From contig MU619314.1 of assembly GCA_025201805.1 (NCBI GenBank), positions 90,176-154,175 on the forward strand: a stretch of 64,000 nucleotides of DNA, given 5' to 3'. Source of the DNA: Parasitella parasitica (taxonomy: Eukaryota > Mucoromycota > Mucoromycetes > Mucorales > Mucoraceae). The translations under genes were made by a program, and so were the position numbers. Positions within the stretch are counted from its first letter, which is position 1. Every line of letters begins with the position of its first letter. The notes beneath the pieces are model-generated. The model saw only the letters and a list, made by a program, of their open reading frames with translations. It was not told the DNA's origin and made no database searches. This document shows, piece by piece, positions 24,857 to 35,697 of this stretch.

Positions 24857-25529
24857 TTATTTAAACATTCGAAGATAGGCGAGGAACAAGGCACCAGCAC
24901 CAGTCATTGTACCCATCATATATTGCATAATCTGGAATTTGATGGCTTCCATTTGAGTTCGTAGGCCAGATATTTCGCTTTCAATTCGAGTGTCTGTTTC
25001 TTTGATTTTGATTTCTTGCTCGCTTGCTTCATCTCGCACCCTTCCCTTCTCCAAGTTCAAATCTAACCGCACGCTCGCTTTGGTTCTAGTTATTTCTTCT
25101 CGTAATTTTTGCTTTAATTTCTCTAATTCACTTTCTAATCTATCGTTTTCTGTCTTCATCATGGTGAAATCGTTACGCTCAATCAGCTGTACCTCAGACT
25201 TGAGCTTTGCAAAATCAACTTTATATGCATAAATAGCCTTTATATTTGCTCAGTTTTTGCGGTACACATATAGAGATGTGTTTTACGAAATCTAAACATA
25301 CCTTTTCTCGTTCTGCCCTGGGGACCATCATTTTATTCAAATCAGCCATGCTTTCTGATATGACTCTTTGCAGTGAGCTCATGATAGCCTCGCTTTGCTG
25401 CCGTGAAAATCCTTCTTTTTCTAATCGCTCGACAAATTTAAACGTATCAAAATAGTTTTGTCTTGTGAATGTACTTGTGTGGAACTTGCTAGAAGCCAAT
25501 TTTAATGAGCTAGTTAACCGAAACGCCAT
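24857..25529 (-). CDS. Mitochondrial coiled-coil protein of the MCUR1/CCDC90B/FMP32 family
   Basis: Two exons, 25529-25302 and 25237-24857 (202 aa). A basic, Ser/Thr-rich N-terminus looks like a mitochondrial presequence, followed by YFDTFKFVERLEKEGFSRQQ, the family signature. A long coiled coil (about 75-170) contains the conserved NLEKGRVRDE and ends in ETDTRIESEISGLRTQMEAIKFQ. A C-terminal membrane helix ends the protein (TMTGAGALFLAYLRMFK). Family members sit in the inner mitochondrial membrane and have been linked to calcium-uniporter regulation, cytochrome oxidase assembly and proline use. Which of these applies here is unknown. Confidence 0.9.
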
Positions 25530-25629
25530 GTCAGATGTATATATATAGGAAAAGAAGAGGAAAACAAGTTCAAAAAAAAAGGGGGGGGGTAAAGTGGAGA
25601 TACTATTAATCAAGCAATACACGTGAGGG

Positions 25630-26249
25630 CTACCAATTGTTAGTATTGCTCCAATCATAACCATATTTCGCTGGAGGCGGCCTCAGCGATAACGGCAAAT
25701 CTTTTACTTTCCATCCAGAAGGTAGTTTGTACCTCTGTGTTGGTGATATAGGCTTAGGCGTGGTCGTGTTGTTCAATGTAGCCTCCTGTTTCTGCAGCTC
25801 AAACCATTGTAAAAGTTCAGGGGGGTAGATTGGCTGGCCTATACAACTGTAAACAAGATGCTATTTCGCAAGTTTTCCAAGTTACCTGAAGCTGGATCAT
25901 ATACAATATGACTATATTTACACAACAATCCATACTCACAATATCCGTGCTGCCCATAATGTCTACACGGAGGTTTATTTGCTTGTTCTTGTAGAAATAC
26001 ATCTGGATCTACAAATGAGCGTGGATATGCTGCGTTTGACGTTGTTTATCAAGTCGCAGGACTTACCTTTATACCAATTGTAATGTAATTTGCGGTTATT
26101 TATGTGCGATATGCCTTCATTATGGTTTCTTCTGTTGGTTACATTGTCTGGAAATGTGCATTGGCAAAAATCGCAAAAATCTACCCATAAAGCGCTTAGT
26201 TTTTGATTTTGATCCTAACGCTAACGCTAACTTTACAATTTCTAGGCAT
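25630..26249 (-). CDS. ZMAT5: Minor-spliceosome protein ZMAT5 (U11/U12 snRNP 20 kDa)
   Basis: Four exons: 26249-26237, 26180-26067, 26008-25886 and 25838-25630 (152 aa). The first exon is only 13 nt. A U1-type C2H2 finger comes first (MPRNYFCDFC, then HNEGISHINNRK), followed by a CCCH finger (CRHYGQHGYC, CKYSH) and the C-terminal LPSGWKVKDLPLSLRPPP block. This domain order and these motifs match animal ZMAT5, a component of the U11/U12 di-snRNP that recognises U12-type introns. The gene agrees with the AT-AC intron found at 39789-39886. It lies on the same strand as, and 100 bp upstream of, the MCUR1-like gene. The 3' intron is read as ending at GTATAG because the nearer TTACAG acceptor brings an immediate stop. 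Confidence 0.9.
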
Positions 26250-26688
26250 TTTTTTTATGCAATGAATGATGTCTTTTTTTGGAGGGAAAAACAAGAAAAA
26301 TGAATGGGGTTTATGATTTTCTATTTTGAAAAAAAAATTCTTTGCTGTATTTACGCAATAATGTGGGAGAAGCATGCTTTTATATATGTATATATATATA
26401 TATACATATACATATGGATCAAGATATTCTGCACAATGGTAATTTCATTGACTCAATAATTTTCGCTTATATGCTTGTATTTCTGATAGTTTTGTATACA
26501 AAGATTCCATTACATTTTTTTTCTTAGCACGTGAAAAATCAGTTTATCAAGTCAGGTTTCACATGGCAACGGGTCTCCTTACATGTTGTTTGATTCACAC
26601 CACTATTATATAATGGGTCTTCCCCAAAAACCTTCATCTTCCTCTTCTCTCTCATCTTTCTCTTTTATACATTTTATCATATATCAAA
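26250..26688. promoter_or_regulatory. Shared upstream region of divergent ZMAT5 and OPI1 genes
   Basis: 440 bp between two genes transcribed apart. It contains a (TA)n-rich tract at about 26379-26415 and a TATA-like TTATATAA at about 26606-26612, roughly 80 bp before the OPI1 ATG, followed by a pyrimidine-rich leader (CTTCCTCTTCTCTCTC). Nothing else is evident. Confidence 0.45.
26379..26415. repeat. (TA)n-rich microsatellite
   Basis: Alternating TATATATG/TATATATA tract in the spacer between ZMAT5 and OPI1. Simple repeat with no function assigned. Confidence 0.7.
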
Positions 26689-28188
26689 ATGGCCCAAAAC
26701 TCATCATCACCCATGTCAATTACACAGCTCGTTCATTCAGATATAAATGACATTGAGGATCCAGACGTAAAAATCGCAGCTGAAGTACTAGGAGATATGG
26801 CAAGGCTTTCTTGCATCAATAAAAAGGCAATTACGCTACCTCCATTATCCACGCCTTCGACTACACCCAGTTCACCATTACCTACCCCAACAACTTCGTC
26901 GTTTTCAGTTGAACAGCGTCTGTCATTTTCAAGCGAATCTACCATGGACGAAGATCAGCATCTAAGGCATCAACAACAGCAAAATTTCATACATAGAGTG
27001 TCCAACATTCCGCTTGTCAATTCAGCATTGAAAGCATATGAAAGCTCCAAAAATTCCAACAGCGTTGTCAAGTACGGTGCGGAAATGGTTGAATCGTTTG
27101 CTGCTCCTATCTATGATAAATTCGGAAAGCATGCTTTATCGGGTGTGGATGAATGGGGCTGTAAGCAATTGGATAAGGTAAATTTTAGGTCATTCATTTC
27201 ATGAAGGCATTATTCTAAACCGATATTCGCATAGCTCGAAGAAAGATATCCCAAATATGTGGTTTCAAACAATCAAGCTGATGGGGACGAAGACGACGAC
27301 GATGCTAAATCTGCTACATTTGCACTATCTCGTGCTACCTTGATGGACGATGAAGGAATCCGCAAAAGAAGAGACTCTCGTGATGAAACATCAAAAGTCC
27401 ACAAATCAAAATCTCGCAACCCTTCTCGATCTACGTCGCCTCATAGACCATCTCCAACCTCTCATGGCATCACCAAACCTCTTCCTAATCGCCAGCGCCA
27501 GCAGCCACTTGTTCGTAGTAAATGGCACCAGATAGTAATGCATGCCTCAACGGCGGCTGGCACAACAGCTGCAGTGATCAGTGAAGAAAGTATGAAGTGT
27601 TTGAAGTATTGTCTTAATTGGTTACAGGCAAGTCTTTTGAACATGATAGCCTTAAAACCCCAACCAACTAAAATTTTATATATATAGTATGCTTCACAAC
27701 ATATTGATCAGCAGATGAATTTGCTTCGAGAATTTTTAGTTTCTTTAGCATCTAAAAGCAATCAAATTACACATGATGAAAACACCACCAAAGTGTCCAA
27801 TATCAAAAAAGAAATCGTCGATACACTTCGCAAGGTTGTTCAAGTGGTTAGCAAATATGCTGGTTCTGGTCTACCTGAACAAGCAAAAGCCTCTGTGCGT
27901 GGATTTATACTAGCTCTGCCTACTCGCTGGGCCATCTTGAACTCAACAACCAACAGTCCTACTGCATCACCTTCCATGGGACCTGTAACAGCACATGAAA
28001 CATCAATGAAGCTACTGAATTTTGGGAGTGAATCCGTGGAAATGATCAACTCTGTTGCTCATGTGTTTTCTGATACAATTGAACGGGCTGAACTATGGTT
28101 GAACCGCCTGCGTGTGGTTGGCGTTGCTGGTAACAGAAGAAATCTTCAGCCATCAGAATCAGAACCTGAGCAGATGGATTTGAATTAA
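26689..28188 (+). CDS. OPI1: OPI1-family regulator of phospholipid/inositol genes
   Basis: Three exons: 26689-27177, 27235-27627 and 27688-28188 (460 aa). The Opi1 domain is clear: RVSNIPLVNSALKAYESSKN, VKYGAEMVESFAAPIYDKFG and LSGVDEWGCKQLDKLEERYP, with later helices (ISEESMKCLKYCLNWLQYAS, MLN-like helical repeats). In yeast Opi1 binds phosphatidic acid and the ER protein Scs2 and represses INO2/INO4-driven phospholipid genes. In other fungi the target genes differ, so the regulon here is unknown. An Asp/Glu stretch plus an Arg/Ser-rich segment lies at about 175-240. The second intron has a GC-AG boundary (CAG followed by GCAAGT). Confidence 0.9.
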
Positions 28189-28762
28189 CATTGATATCCC
28201 TTCTACACTTATACCACCACACAACACACTCTGGACAAAATTTAGCGCTGCATTTTTTCTCTTTTCTTGTATCAATCTTCTTTATCTCTCTTCATTTCTA
28301 TATATATAATAAATGTCTTATTTGTCTTTTTTTTTTTTCTTCTTCTTTTCCTTAATATTGTGATGTTATATAGTAGGTCGAAGTATAATGCTTTTGATTG
28401 CATACGGGCATTCACGGCTTTCTTTTACAGATCAAACATACATACAGACATACATGTGTTTGAGCCCTCAAAGCGTGCAAATATGATGTTGTGTAACTGA
28501 TCGGTTGAATATTCTGTAATTTGAAAAATTTTTCATGTATAACTCGATCGGCTATATACATAAACGCTTACAAAAGATATAGACGGGTTGAACACATCAC
28601 AGCTTGGAGGCTTCACAATTCTTTTGTATCTCAATTGTTAAAAAAAAAACCAGTTATCAAGTAGGTGGTATTTACAAAATTATGCAGCAATCATTTTATT
28701 AGTTTATTTTATAATGAGCTACACAGAAAGAGAGAAATTACAATGCATGTTATAACAGCATT
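28189..28762. other. 3' flanks of convergent OPI1 and RPL7
   Basis: 570 bp of AT-rich DNA between two gene ends, with T-rich tracts (28320-28345) and A-rich tracts (28640-28650), consistent with polyadenylation regions on both strands. No gene is seen. Confidence 0.5.
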
Positions 28763-30198
28763 TTAGTTCATGGACTGAACCAAATTGTTGATGAAAGCCT
28801 CACGGTTACCAGTGTCTCCACCTTCAACATAGTTGAGGAACTTGCGTTCTCTCCACATGTTGTTGGGGTTGGAGAGCTTGAAGGGCCAAAGGAAGTTGGA
28901 CGCTTCCTTGAAGTGGGGACCAACAGTGGCAATCTCGTGGATAAGATCTTCAACGCAGATAATGTTGTATTTACCAAGAGATTTTTCGATAACAGAGTTA
29001 TCAGAGATAGGGATACGTTGCTTGTTAACCTTAGCATATCCACGCTTGTAGATCAACTCACGGACAGTCTTCAAATTGGGGTAACCATAGGCGACGTAAG
29101 GTTGGATCAACTGAAGCATCTCAGAGGTAGCCTTGTTGAGGCGGACAAATACACCGTTGTTGATCTGCAAAAGACGGAAGAGTTGAAGGACCTTACGAGG
29201 CTTGGGAGCAATGTTGTTGATACCACGGATACGGACAACGAAGACGAGCTTCTCTTGAGCGGGAACGTAGTAGTTACCTAGAGCCTTAGCTTGACGACGA
29301 AGACGGATTTCGTTCTTGGCGGCAGATTTGTATTCAGCATCATGCTTGGCAGCACGCTTGAAAATATCGCGTCTTTTGGAAAGCTTGGCCTATAAATGAC
29401 GTTGAGTAAAAAGGCGATATGATAGAAATCAACCAAGACATCAAATAAACAGAATGCAAATCAGCCCCGAAAGATGGTTAACAGATAGGCATCATCGAGT
29501 GCAATCTAGCCAAACAAGTGGGCGGTACCCAAATCATCATACTTGCACAATTCGTTCTTTTCGATGTCTTAGCAGTAGCAAATGATAGTTACCTTACGAA
29601 GCTCGACCTTTTGAGCAGCAGTCTTAGCAGAGGTATCAGCGTCAGTTTTTCTCTTTTTCAAGAGGGTTTCAGGAACAAGAATGTCATCAGCAGTAGGGAC
29701 GTTGCTATATAATTTGGAAAAAAAAAAAGGTAAAACAAGGTTAATGGTAAATATTCCAATAACAAAGTCATTATAATTGTTTTAACCCAAGCAAAAGCGA
29801 TAATGTGGATGACAATTCATGAATTTAATAACATACAAGCATGGGTAATGCGAGTAAGTTACAAAGCCTTTTACATCTTAACGACACAAAAGTGGGTAAT
29901 GTAAAGAGAAAATTATTACATCAAGATAGTTGCATGTCACCTAGAAAGAACCCGGAGTGGGTCCCTAGATGTAAACCATGAACATGATAGATTTAAGGAT
30001 TTAAAAGTTTTTAGTGAAAAAAACGACTGAATCCCAACTCCTTCAAAACTCCAGGATGGTGTCAATATCCAGTATACAGAGATGAAGATGAAAATAGTTT
30101 CAAATAGACAAAATGCATTTGAAATACAATTTTGCATATTTTAGAGCGCTCCTGAATGGATTTTCTTTCTTGAAAGAAAAAACTTACTAGGCAACCAT
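28763..30198 (-). CDS. RPL7: 60S ribosomal protein L7 (uL30)
   Basis: Three exons: 30198-30188, 29704-29593 and 29389-28763 (249 aa, normal length). Core motifs are [72 protein letters not shown] and [11 protein letters not shown]. Exons 2 and 3 are certain. The 11-nt first exon (ATG GTT GCC TA) is inferred from a perfect GTAAGT donor at the right phase, leaving a 483-bp first intron typical of ribosomal-protein genes. The second intron (29592-29390) carries a C/D-box snoRNA, as RPL7 introns do in yeast. Confidence 0.93.
29455..29547 (-). ncRNA. Intronic C/D-box snoRNA (snR39/snR59-like) in RPL7
   Basis: On the minus strand inside RPL7 intron 2. C box ATGATGA is at 29540-29534 and D box CTGA at 29464-29461. 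A 5-bp terminal stem forms from TGCAA (29547-29543) with TTGCA (29459-29455). An internal C'-like ATGATGC is at 29495-29489. Directly upstream of D is a 13-nt guide, antisense to CCCGAAAGATGGT, a conserved large-subunit rRNA stretch (the match here comes from memory of LSU rRNA). By the D+5 rule it should direct 2'-O-methylation of the G in CCCG. In budding yeast snR39 and snR59 lie in RPL7A/RPL7B introns and target the same rRNA region. Confidence 0.8.
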
Positions 30199-31146
30199 GT
30201 TTACGTGTAAAAGAGAAAAGAAGGAATTTAAGAAAATAAAGGAGATGCCTCACTATATAATTGAAAAATTTTTTTTTGAAAAATTTCTTTCAGACTGTCG
30301 TTTTTGCCTGGGACCTTTCAGAAGCAGAGTTGAGTTGTATCCGGATAAGGCAAAATGGATGGAAAGCACATACACGGATAATTTGGGTACGTGTCGGTAC
30401 TCTATCAAGTACTGCTGGGAGAACGTATACACTTGCACTACGGCAAATAAATGCTTATCCATCCTGCAATATTAGAATAGCAATTAATAGTGTACTTTTG
30501 GTCAAAAGACTTGTTGAGTTTTGACACTTGTTAATAATGCAGATACTGTATCTGGGTACCGCACAACCGTATGCGTTGTCAAATTAGGCTCACCAAATAT
30601 TTAGACAAGCATACAGGCTTTTGTATCATATTTGCAAGCTGTTAAAAATCAAGATGAAATGATCTACCACGAAGAACTGTTTTAAACAGGGTGCTATGTA
30701 CAATTTTGAATGAAATTTCACAAGCAAAGACAACTCGAGGATTTGTTAGTTGTAACAAGTGGCGTTTCAACTTTAAGTAGACTTAATATATTGAAGAGAC
30801 TACAAACACGTCAGGAACTTGGATCGTCCTTTGAGTCAAATGATATAAGCCAAAAAAACCACTATTTGGCATATTATTGAGTGCGATTAAAGCATCTGTA
30901 GATCGATATCCTTAAAATACGCCTAAATAATATCACTTTTATTATATTGTGTGGAAATGAAGAGCAGCTAACCTCCACATATTTGACCTCTTGATTCATC
31001 ATAAATCAACTTTAGAAATATCTTTTATATCGTGGTTTTGGGTATTTTGATGAGATTAGCTTCAATTGCTAACTTGATATTATCCTCTATACATGTATGT
31101 ATAAAAAAATCGCAATTAGATCTTTGTCAGAATGACACAAATTGAT
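30199..31146. other. Intergenic stretch upstream of RPL7
   Basis: About 950 bp between the RPL7 start and the end of the LYR-like gene. No exon structure with family likeness was found, and the frames at 30197-30524 are shadows without support. It holds the RPL7 promoter, but no clear motif is visible. Confidence 0.5.
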
Positions 31147-31928
31147 TTAATTTTTACCATAGTCATTGAGTCTATCTTTTGGCAAGCATTTTAAATTTTG
31201 TAGGAACAGTCGTTCCCCTCGTATCATCTCAAGTTGTAATTTGTAATCATTGTGCTTGTCAATTTTCTTTTGAGTTGCTCTCACTTTATTTTTGATCATC
31301 ATGGAGGTTCGTACAGGCTGTATCCATCCTCGCACCCTCTTGAATTCAAATCCTAAGGCACATTGAACTGTAATGGCTGCCTGATAGGGTTTTCGTTCGA
31401 CTAGTTTATTTTTTTTCTTTTTAGGTGTTTCTGGTAAAGGCTAATGGCTTTGGTGAATATCAGTCGTATTTTTTATTCAAATTTACTACCTTTGGAGTTT
31501 TCTATTTTACAAGTCTCAATTAAATGATACAAGAATCAAAAATTTCAGTAGCTTTACCGCATATTTTTGGACATATTCTTTCACTTTTGACACGATTTGT
31601 TGATCACCATTATTTCCTTTATCGAGATAATTCAAAACCTGAATAATAAAGTATTTTAGATGGCCAATAAAGCACATTTGCAAAAACTATATATACTTTA
31701 TCTGCTTCGGTCAAAAGCGTCAATGTCCTTTTTCTTGATGTTGTGTATTTATTTGCTTTGAACTGTTGACGGATTGCATTTCCCAAATTATCATACTGCG
31801 TACTTGATTTCAGTAGTGCTTTATACAATTCAAGAGTCTAATTAAGATAATTTTGTGAGCTGGGTAAGCGTTCTTTTGGCTGTTTTGTTTACTTTGAGGC
31901 GTGTTTCTTGTAAGAGGTGTTGGTACAT
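31147..31928 (-). CDS. LYR-motif-like (Complex1_LYR) protein with a C-terminal extension
   Basis: Four exons: 31928-31893, 31837-31697, 31638-31558 and 31440-31147 (183 aa). The N-terminal half (LELYKALLKSSTQYDNLGNA and IRQQFKANKYTTSRKR) has the helical Complex1_LYR pattern, with LYK in place of the usual LYR. A basic linker (PKKKKNKL) leads into an unassigned basic second half containing GFEFKRVRGWIQPVRTSM and ending RLNDYGKN. LYR proteins act in mitochondria as Fe-S or respiratory-complex assembly factors that bind acyl carrier protein. The extension is longer than typical LYR proteins (about 90-120 aa). Possibly a fungal-specific assembly factor or mitoribosome protein; the family assignment is tentative. 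Confidence 0.6.
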
Positions 31929-32622
31929 TGAATATTTAGAGAGAAAAAACAAAAGCAGGGAGAGAGTTCGACATTGCCCACCGTGACCCCGAGGCTATGG
32001 CTAATTGTCCACCCAGAAATTTCCGTTTAAGGTAGAAATGCGAAAAATACTGTTTCTTATGATACCTTCAAGATAAGGATGGATCTGTGAATGACAGCTT
32101 GTCATGTTGCTTTACGAGAGAATAATATACACTGTATTCAAGTAAATGTATGGCAAAAATCAATTTTTGCAAACCAAATACTTGAATTTGACCATTTTTT
32201 TTTTGTATCTTTCATTAGCTTCTGAGAAAAAAAACCCACGGCATTTTGATAAAGATATATATTAATCGAAAACACTCTATTTTACTTTAAAAATAAAATA
32301 TCACTGCCATTTCAGGTATTATTTATGCTAATAATGAACTTTTAGTCAAAAATATATCCCTCTTTTGACACAAATACTAGAGGTGTTTGACTAAGCTTTT
32401 TTTTTTTCATGTATATCACTAAATGTAAAATTTAATACTGAAAGCAGTTATTAGCATTGTGTCCTATTCCGTAAATGTCACACTGTACTCTAAACGTGCG
32501 GACAGCTAAGGTTCCTTGGCAGCATCTGGGGACAAAGATGAAAATGTGCGAACAGTTACCCCTCTTTAAAAAATGTTTGAGACAGCATTAAACTTTTGTT
32601 TATTGTTATACACGACTTCTAT
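31929..32622. other. Intergenic stretch between the LYR-like and SPX-EXS genes
   Basis: About 700 bp, mostly AT-rich, with two GC-richer islands (about 31975-32035 and 32495-32560). No coding frame or RNA fold could be supported. Confidence 0.45.
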
Positions 32623-35600
32623 TTAGTATTCTCGACCATCATAGTAGACCTGGAAATCGTCGTCATCGTCATCATCGTCATCATCGAAATATTCCGCTTC
32701 TGACTCATCACTATGATCTGAATTCTTCATGGATTTGATGCGAGTGAGTACATTATCCAATGTAGACGGCTTTCGGCAAAGTTTATTGTTGTTGACGGAG
32801 CCTACGCCAATATCTGCCGTGTCATCGTGTTTGTTTTCAAAGTCTCTTCTGCCATAAAAGGAGCCACGATTCACGGAATCAGTGGGCCCTATTGATTGCC
32901 GTGCGCTTGGATGACGGGACACAGGAATCATGATAGCAGGCACATAGCTATTGTGATGTGAGTCTGGTTTAGTCAGTCTATTTGACAGTATACTAATACG
33001 CTCTTCTTCGTCACTGAATAACCCTTCGGCTTTTGTGTCTGTGTCTACTAAGGGGAATGGCAAGGGAATCTCTTTGATTGCACGATACTGGCCACAGTTG
33101 TTGAGATGCTGTCGAGTAAAAGAGTGTCAAAAGTTGTATTCTCAAACAACTTGATACATGTGTAATTATATACCTCATTCTCAAGGCGGAAAAAATTCCA
33201 TTGGACCCTTCTATATGCCTCTAACAATGCAACCAAAATGCCTAATAGCTGGCCATTCATACGCAATTTGACTATGCTCAGCGTCCAAGAGAATCGCAGC
33301 AAGACGTTTACAGGCACGGCGGTATAATATGTCTAAACAGTAAAATGAGCACAATTAGCATCATGTGGGGTCACATGAAGTTACACAATCCAAAACGTAA
33401 AAAGATCAATGTTACCCATCTATAAAACACTAGCTCATCTCTTAGTAAAAAGTGCTTGCTGTTTCGACTCATCAAGCCCCAATCCATTTTGATGTCCCAT
33501 GCGGATGTGTACAAGGAGTTGCACAAACATGTTACGATCCATATTGCTGTCATTGACGTAGATGCTATTTTCGTTAGTTTGTTAGTTTCAGATGCTTGAC
33601 ACAAACTCGCTGAGTAACTTACGGTACATGCGTCTTAGGCCTGTGACAATTGCAGCCATGATGCTACTAGAGTACTTGGCTGCATTAAACAGATGCACCT
33701 TTTCATTTGAATCTCGATATCTTCGAAAGCATTGCAATAGCCGCCACCAAGGAGGCAAGCAGGCTAGGAATGGAGCAACCCATACTTGCGACATGTTACA
33801 ATTGCCGCCCAGGTCCGTCCAATGCCATGAATATGCGCAGAAGAAGTAAGAGGATGTCCACAAGGAATAGCTCAAGCTATTGAGCTCGTCTGCAATGAAG
33901 AAGTCTCTAAACTCTACGGGGAAGCAATACGACAGCAGGATGCGTCCTATTGCTACACCAAGCCACTTTCGAGCAGAACAGTAAAGTATATCGAATGGAC
34001 AGAACATCATGGCCATCAAAATAACAAACAGTATCAACGGACACAATTCAGAGGGTATAACCGGAGAAAACAGCTGCGAGAAGTCGGTGTAAATGACAAA
34101 TGAGCTGACGAGCAGCATAATCACGGGCAATTCTGCAAATTGGTGATAATCCAGATTGTGTCTTGGGTCTAACTCAAAGATAAATTTGTAGTTGATTCGT
34201 GACCTATGCCATACAATCAGGTTGACCGAAAATCCAAGACAAAATAAAATGGGAAGCAAGAAGCATGCATATATTTGTATGTTGGTTTGTAGGTTTAGCA
34301 ATTGTCTCGACGTCTTTGGATCAATAGCAAGGTGGAATGCTTGTATCAACAGAGGTATGGCCATGCCCAAGAAAATGCCAATGCGAAGCGTAGTCGAATG
34401 ATAGTCCTGCGAAATATGCAAGCATTAGAGAAACAAGGTTTCTAACATTGAGCAGCGCATGATTACCTCATTCTTCTCAGGTGCTCTCAATTTGCGCATG
34501 CCACGTCTGCGATGACCATCAGCAAATTCATTTATATACAAATTCTATATGCAAATGTAACCTTAAATTAATCAGGTCATAATGTTTTAAAAAAACTGTC
34601 AAGGCATACCTCCGTTTCCTTTATGATATAATCAAGGTTGGTTGTGCTGGCCCACTGATGTTTTTTTATGGTTTGAGTGTACAAATCACTTGCTTTCCAG
34701 CCAGCTATTTTGTCAAATTTTTTGAGAATCTTCTGAAAGCCGGTTTCATTAAGCGTCTTGTAAGACTTTAAAAACTCTAAACTTCGATAATATTCAGTAA
34801 CTGCTTTCTTCAGTCGATTTCTTGCAACATTATAGCTAATTCTTTGATCTCCAAGATAATCAAAATTGGACGATAGCTCTGATAATGTGTAGGATTGTGT
34901 GTGTGGATCTTGATATTTAAACCAGCTGTAGAGCCGGTGATGGCCGTTCATTTCAGGGGGAGGCGGCAAATTTTCTGGTTGAGTGGCCTTTTTTAATTTT
35001 GTTTAGTCATTCTTTAATATATACATAGATCAAAAACTTTATATGAAATATAAATACCCCTAAATTCACTAGATGACGCCCATATTCGGCTATAAACTGC
35101 ATTTGAACATTCAATGCATCCAACTTTAACCTTGATTCATTTTCTTTCTCTATGTGCGTGTAGGAAAAGTGTCAAATGCTACTACTACTACTATCCCCCC
35201 CTTTTTATACACAAGTACCATTGTAAAACCTTGATATTTTATCTAATTCAATGTCAAGGGAATCAAAAAAACTTCTTTCTGATGGACTAGCATGAAACAA
35301 AACTTGGTCTAAAACGGACAGGGTTGCTGTTGTTGAGGTTGGAAATGATGCTTGCCGAGAAGATGGCCGGTCTTCATCATGTCTACTGCTAAATCTCGAG
35401 GACATTCGACTCAAAATAGATTGAGGCCGTCTATTGCTCGTCTGGTTGCTGAGCCAAAGGTAGTTGTCGTTGCTATCCTCTAATTCTTGGAAAGCATTGT
35501 CTAGTTGAATAGCTGCCCTTCTCTCTTTGTATTTGCGAAACTATCGAAAGTGTCAGTGGGGTGTCCATTGGGGAACTTGTATGCACTGCACTTACTCTTT

Positions 35601-35697
35601 CAACTTGCTTTAATTTTTTTTTCAAGCCCTTGTAGCTGATGTATGCTTTCCTCCACTCAGGCACACTTTCGCTCTCTAGATATTTGGCAAATTTCAT
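32623..35697 (-). CDS. SPX-EXS phosphate exporter (XPR1/SYG1 family)
   Basis: Nine exons: 35697-35596, 35540-35219, 35149-35058, 34987-34610, 34544-34467, 34406-33623, 33564-33416, 33332-33174 and 33108-32623 (849 aa). The SPX domain starts at the very N-terminus (MKFAKYLESESVPEWRKAYI, YKGLKKKLKQ) and finishes around KFDKIAGWKASDLY; it senses inositol pyrophosphates. A multi-pass EXS domain follows (IVWHRSRINYKFIFELD, SLYTSAWDIKMDWGL, FRLENEHLNNCGQYRA). XPR1 proteins export inorganic phosphate at the plasma membrane, while yeast Syg1 is less defined. The C-terminal tail ends with an unusual run of ten aspartates (from GAT/GAC repeats at about 32656-32684) before FQVYYDGREY. Confidence 0.93.

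Noticed and set aside
28833-29281. Two long + strand ORFs opposite RPL7
   Set aside because: They are antisense to certain ribosomal-protein coding sequence and have no independent features.
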